DNA of 64,000 nucleotides from Garcia nutans (taxonomy: Eukaryota > Streptophyta > Magnoliopsida > Malpighiales > Euphorbiaceae): NCBI GenBank assembly GCA_947685225.1, contig CANTUV010000033.1:57079001-57143000 (forward strand), in the 5' to 3' direction. Of the stretch, positions 60,001 to 64,000 are shown piece by piece. The notes beneath the pieces are model-generated. The model did not search any database. It saw only the letters and a list, made by a program, of their open reading frames with translations, and had not been told where the DNA came from. Position 1 is the first letter of the stretch; every line of letters starts with the position of its first letter. Both the position numbers and the translations under genes were made by a program.

Positions 60001-60945
60001 TCATTCTCGTGTCCCTCAAACAAAAGTACAGCTAAGTTCCTATTACCCAGGATTATACTAAGAAAGGGCAATTAGCTTCCAGAATATCAGTTGACATTTT
60101 GCAAATTCAATTCATGACTTAAATGCACAGCCATGATGATTTTTCCATGAAAGATAGTTTCGTAGCACACATCCATTCAGAAACATTGAGCCTGAAAACA
60201 CAAACATGCATGCTTCCACATATTCTCAGTGTATCTTCTATATTGAGAAATACATTGCTAACCAGCTCCAGAATGTACTCTTTTTCAGCATGACAAAAAT
60301 TACCATTCTCATTTTCCCCTATTCCAAGTTTCTTCTGTAGCACTAAGTGCCAATTCATACCCAAAGTAAATACCAGCTGAATTTGAAAAGTTACTGTCCA
60401 GATTAAGATTACCTAAAAGGAAAGCAACATAATACAACTAAAACATAAAAAGAGAACAATGCATAATACATAACATTAACCTCACACCTTCCAACACAAA
60501 CAGCAGTACAGATCAGTAAATTTACATGGAAAATTATGCATTATCAAGCAAGTGGAAGCACGAAATGCATAAGAGCATTCCAAACAATCAAAATTTCTCA
60601 AACAGTAATGCTCATGAGCAGTAATCATATTTTACATCAAACTTGCCACAAGATTAAATATATTATCACCAACAAAGTTCACAGATATTTCAATACAACA
60701 ACCAATTCAATGAATGGAAAAGGTAATAACCCAACATTCCTATCCAACAGGACATCAAGAAACGCCAAGTTGGCAGATTGGATTGTGAAAACGACCATAT
60801 TGAGTTACAAGTAGCCATCCAATGTATACCAGAATAAATTAAATTAAATCTCCTAACATCACCACGCAAGAAAACCCGTAAATCGTTTACCTGCCTAAAC
60901 AAATTCGCTCCCCAACAAAGCCCCTAAAACAAAAAGTTTCAATTG
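57058..60945. other. Intergenic DNA between the EGF-like gene and TIM23
   Basis: The left edge is the EGF-like gene's leader and promoter, with a (GA)n tract at about 57071-57090. The stretch 57200-59400 is AT-rich with TA runs at 58445-58464 and 58823-58842 and no gene. The stretch 59400-60945 is less AT-rich and unlike the rest. It may be a long TIM23 3' UTR or a non-coding transcript, but I find no coding exons in it. Confidence 0.5.
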
Positions 60946-61488
60946 TCATAGAGGCACATATCTTTTAGCCACCTGCTTTCCCGCAACAGCAGCTGCAGCC
61001 GCGATTCCTCCAATAGCCCCAGCTATAGCCGCCGACCTTGGTCCCCTAGCCGCACGATAAATGGCCCCAGTCCCAAGTCCCGCAAGAGCCGTATTGACCA
61101 AATCATCAATGTCTCTATAGTGAATCAAAGCACTTTCAAGCCCAGCAAATATCAGCCCCAAGACACCTAAATTGCTCCCAAATTTCCGACCCAAATGGCC
61201 ACCGGAGTTGAGAATCCTATTGACCCGCAACTTCAAGGAATCGCTAGGCTCGGCGGCGCGGATGCCTTCCAATGAACCCTTACCCGCCCCGATAATCACT
61301 CCAGACAAGTAACCCATTCCAGTATAATATTGAAGATTTTCACTCCAGCTGCGCCGTTGATGTGCAGCTTCTTCGTGGAAAAGGAACTCAGCAGGTGTCG
61401 GCAATTTGTATAGGCTTTGAGCTGGAACGTTATAGAGATCCTGATAGGGGTGGTACGAGTAGTATTTCTGATCGCTTGAATCATCCAT
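60946..61488 (-). CDS. TIM23: Mitochondrial import inner membrane translocase subunit TIM23
   Basis: This intronless gene encodes 180 residues. TIM23 is the channel subunit that moves presequence-bearing proteins across the inner mitochondrial membrane. The Tim17/22/23 domain covers most of the chain: RRSWSENLQYYTGMGYLSG (45-63) opens the first membrane segment, GxxxG-rich helices follow, and GLGTGAIYRAARGPRSAAIAG (138-158) carries the family signature. The hydrophilic N-terminus with YHPYQDLYNVPAQSLYKLPTPAEFLF resembles plant TIM23. The ATG at 61488 is used because the open frame upstream of it has no other ATG. A (GA)n tract lies about 175 bp upstream. Length and C-terminus (KQVAKRYVPL) match Arabidopsis TIM23 proteins. 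Confidence 0.95.
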   Translation of the reverse strand: MDDSSDQKYYSYHPYQDLYNVPAQSLYKLPTPAEFLFHEEAAHQRRSWSENLQYYTGMGYLSGVIIGAGKGSLEGIRAAEPSDSLKLRVNRILNSGGHLGRKFGSNLGVLGLIFAGLESALIHYRDIDDLVNTALAGLGTGAIYRAARGPRSAAIAGAIGGIAAAAAVAGKQVAKRYVPL

Positions 61489-61658
61489 AATTGATTTGAA
61501 CTTTTGATCAGAGAAACTCAAAAAGTTTAGATTTTTATATAGAGAGAGATTTAGGATGCTCTAGAAGGAGAAAAGCATGGTTTTTTCAGAGAATGGGGAG
61601 ATTTTGAGGAGATTATTCTAGGGTTTGGCTCCGACTGTTCTTCGCCAAGAGTTCTCAA

Positions 61659-61661
<3 letters not shown>

Positions 61662-61694
<33 letters not shown>
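61662..61694. repeat. (GA)n microsatellite upstream of TIM23
   Basis: About 16 GA units, or CT on the TIM23 sense strand. Such CT tracts are common in plant promoters and 5' leaders; a regulatory role here is only possible. Confidence 0.92.
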
Positions 61695-61696
<2 letters not shown>

Positions 61697-64000
61697 TTCT
61701 AGGAAGTAACCCTTTGGAAGGGTTTCAGTTAAAAAAAAAAACCTCTCAGGAAGGGTAGGGTTTAACGGCAAAGGAAGTATTTATAGTCTGACTCTGACTT
61801 GGCTTTTTTTTCTTTTTACCTCTTTTTGCAAATTATATTATAAATTTAAATTATGTTTTTATTTTAATTTATATCCTTTCCTTTTTCTATAAATCGATCC
61901 CACGCTTTAAACTCATTCCTTTTTTTATGTATTATTAAACAAAATTTATTTCTTTAAGAGATATTATATATAAAATATCAAGTATAAAAATTAATACCAA
62001 ATTGCAAATATTCAATCAATATTATTCATTTTCTACGATCAATTACATGCATATTTGCAAATCCTTAATGATGTAGTGAGAATAAAAATAAATTAAATTA
62101 AAAAAATCTGTTTTTCATTATGGAGAGTATTTTTTATTTCAAATCCCTCTATTTTACTTCAAATTGGATAAAAAAATTTTAAAATTAAAAAAAAATAGAA
62201 AGCCAAGTTTGCATTCCTTTATATTATTTTTCTTTCTTTTATTGTTATCCAAATAAAAAATAAAAAATATATACATTTTTTTCTTTTCCATTCCATTTAT
62301 ATCTTTCAAAACAAATAGCCTCTAAATGAAACTAATTATAACAAATGTGAAAGTTATTAAATCCATCAAATAATATGGAGAAGATACCAAAAACTTCTTT
62401 TGAAATTATACTAAACAATAGAAAGAACTTATTGGATGACAAAAAAAAGAAAAATTATTGTAAACTCTGCCAAATGCAAATGGCTAAGCCTAAGCCTAAG
62501 CTTCTATATAATATTTTTGGTAAAAGAAAAAAACGACAAACATGGTGCGAGCAATGAAGGCGCCATGTTTACGGGCTTCCCTATCATTAGATCATCTTAA
62601 CAAAGTACAAGTTTTTAAGCCTATTAGCTAAGCCCAGCCCAGCATGTGTAGGGCTCCACCCTATATTTTTCACTTGGCCCTTTGGACTCTACAGCCCTTA
62701 TTACAAAACCAGACTCAAATCATTTTCGTATTTGTGTACTTTGCTATTAAGTTATATTCTACATATACAGCATACAGACATACATACATAAGTACAGATA
62801 TATATATATACACGCATTATTAATCAAATTTGCAATAATCTTATAAAATTTGAAGATCTTTTTGTAAATTTTGAAAATTTTGTTAGAATATTAAAAACTT
62901 TAAATATCATGTAAATTTCCATTAATGTTAAATACTTCAAATAATAATTTACAAATAAATATATAATTTATTTATATCAAATAAACAAAAAAAATTATAT
63001 AAGCATAGATAAATCTATTAAAAAGGACGCAATGCTCTCATAATATGTAAAATTCAAAAAATTATTAAACTCATAAAATTTATTGCATATAGTATTTTCT
63101 TATAATAGTAATAGATTATTTTCGTTACTCGAATTCATAACTAATTCATGTAATACTTCGTTTAAATTTTAAAATTAAAAGTAGAATTGAAATATAAATA
63201 AAATAGAATCCTAATCACAATGATTATTTATTTTTTTTATTTGATCTACTTTGAAATTAGAATTTGAATCAAAGTAATTATTTATTTTTTTATTATTTAA
63301 GAAATTAAAATATATAATCAGAAAAATTGATTATATTTTATTTAAAAATTCAAAAAAAATATTTTTGATTTTATTAAGAAAAAATAAATTTATTTATTTA
63401 AAAATTGAAAAATATTATAATTTGAAAAAATGATAAAAAAAATTAAATTGATTATTTGTTATTTTGAAATTTTGTATTTCAATTGTATTAAAAAAAAGGA
63501 AAAAATGAATTGAATTTTATTAATTTTATTCTAAATATAAAAATATGTATTTTTTAGTTTTTGAATTAAATCTGATTAACAGGGATTAATAAAGAAAGGG
63601 AGATATGATAATGAAGCTAATAAAGATGTCTGAGGAGTCGGGGGCTTGGTAGGTAATAGAGATATGCTGATGAAGAAGAAGATCAATGATTGTTATCCCA
63701 TAAATAGAAGGGGAGAAGTAATAATGAAGGTATACAATAGAGAGGGTAGAGGTGAGGAGCATTAGAAAATAATCTCCAATATATTGCTTACTTCCTTAAA
63801 TAAATAAGTTGGTCCCATTGTCTGCATGCTTTCACGTGTCCTCCCATCCCTCTTGCCGTTAATTACACCATCAGCTTCTGCATAGGATTCTTAAGGACCC
63901 CATCTTACCGCCCAGTTTTATTTATTTTATTTTTTCATTTCCTTTCTTTCTTTCTTTTTCCCCCTTACCACTTCCAGTCACACACTATCCTCTGTGCATG
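61695..64000. other. AT-rich intergenic DNA to the window edge
   Basis: No gene is seen. The last 400 bp (from about 63590) are richer in G and C and could be the promoter of a gene beyond the window, which is inference. There is a TA run near 62800. Confidence 0.5.

Noticed and set aside
61486..61521. A longer TIM23 start at 61521
   Set aside because: The codon there is TTG, not ATG. The ATG at 61488 is the first in frame and fits the family's length.

Overview
The window is nuclear DNA from a flowering plant, most likely a eudicot. The evidence is spliced genes with GT-AG introns in very AT-rich non-coding DNA, a MIR167 hairpin, a chloroplast-targeted ribose-5-phosphate isomerase, and Copia, TRIM, Helitron-like and SINE-like elements. 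I cannot name the species. There are no bacterial operons and no CRISPR array. All multi-exon models were assembled by reading splice sites and checking that the reading phase closes. Layout: 1-7.0 kb is gene-poor, with one clear signal, a MIR167 hairpin on the minus strand (about 3700-3850). A TRIM element lies at 7008-7391. From 7845 to 17749 I propose one Helitron-like element carrying a captured ribosomal protein S19 exon, interrupted at 9042-15467 by a young Copia retrotransposon (573-bp LTRs, GATGA target duplication, two in-frame stops in the polyprotein). From 18.8 to 40.4 kb there is a tandem array of four aldo-keto reductase (AKR) genes, all plus strand with the same seven-exon structure. 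They form two pairs. AKR1 and AKR2 share promoters and 3' flanks and are separated by a 4.8-kb AT-rich block (22222-26989) whose ends look like a minus-strand Helitron. AKR3 and AKR4 come from a segmental duplication that also copied a tRNA-Gly gene (a pseudogene before AKR3, an intact tRNA-Gly(GCC) before AKR4), an intronic SINE-like insertion and, apparently, the promoter of the next gene. AKR2 and AKR3 have intact reading frames. AKR1 has two damaged splice sites and AKR4 has a frameshifted C-terminus. From 41.2 kb onward the genes are single-copy housekeeping genes: peptide N-glycanase PNG1 (17 exons), a PITH-domain protein (minus, 8 exons), chloroplast ribose-5-phosphate isomerase (intronless), a small EGF-like membrane-anchored protein (minus, 6 exons) and mitochondrial import subunit TIM23 (minus, intronless). 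PITH, RPI and TIM23 occur in the same order in Arabidopsis (At3g04780, At3g04790, At3g04800, from memory), so this is probably a conserved microsynteny block. The main story is the evolution of the AKR cluster. Plant AKRs of this type reduce aldehydes and ketones with NADPH in detoxification or specialised metabolism. The array shows duplication, non-canonical splice sites, decay and mobile-element insertion at several stages. I did not find a clearly undescribed biological system. The most unusual observations are the nested Helitron/S19/Copia structure, the apparent orphan PNG1 promoter behind AKR3, and the non-canonical splice junctions in AKR1, AKR2 and the PITH gene.
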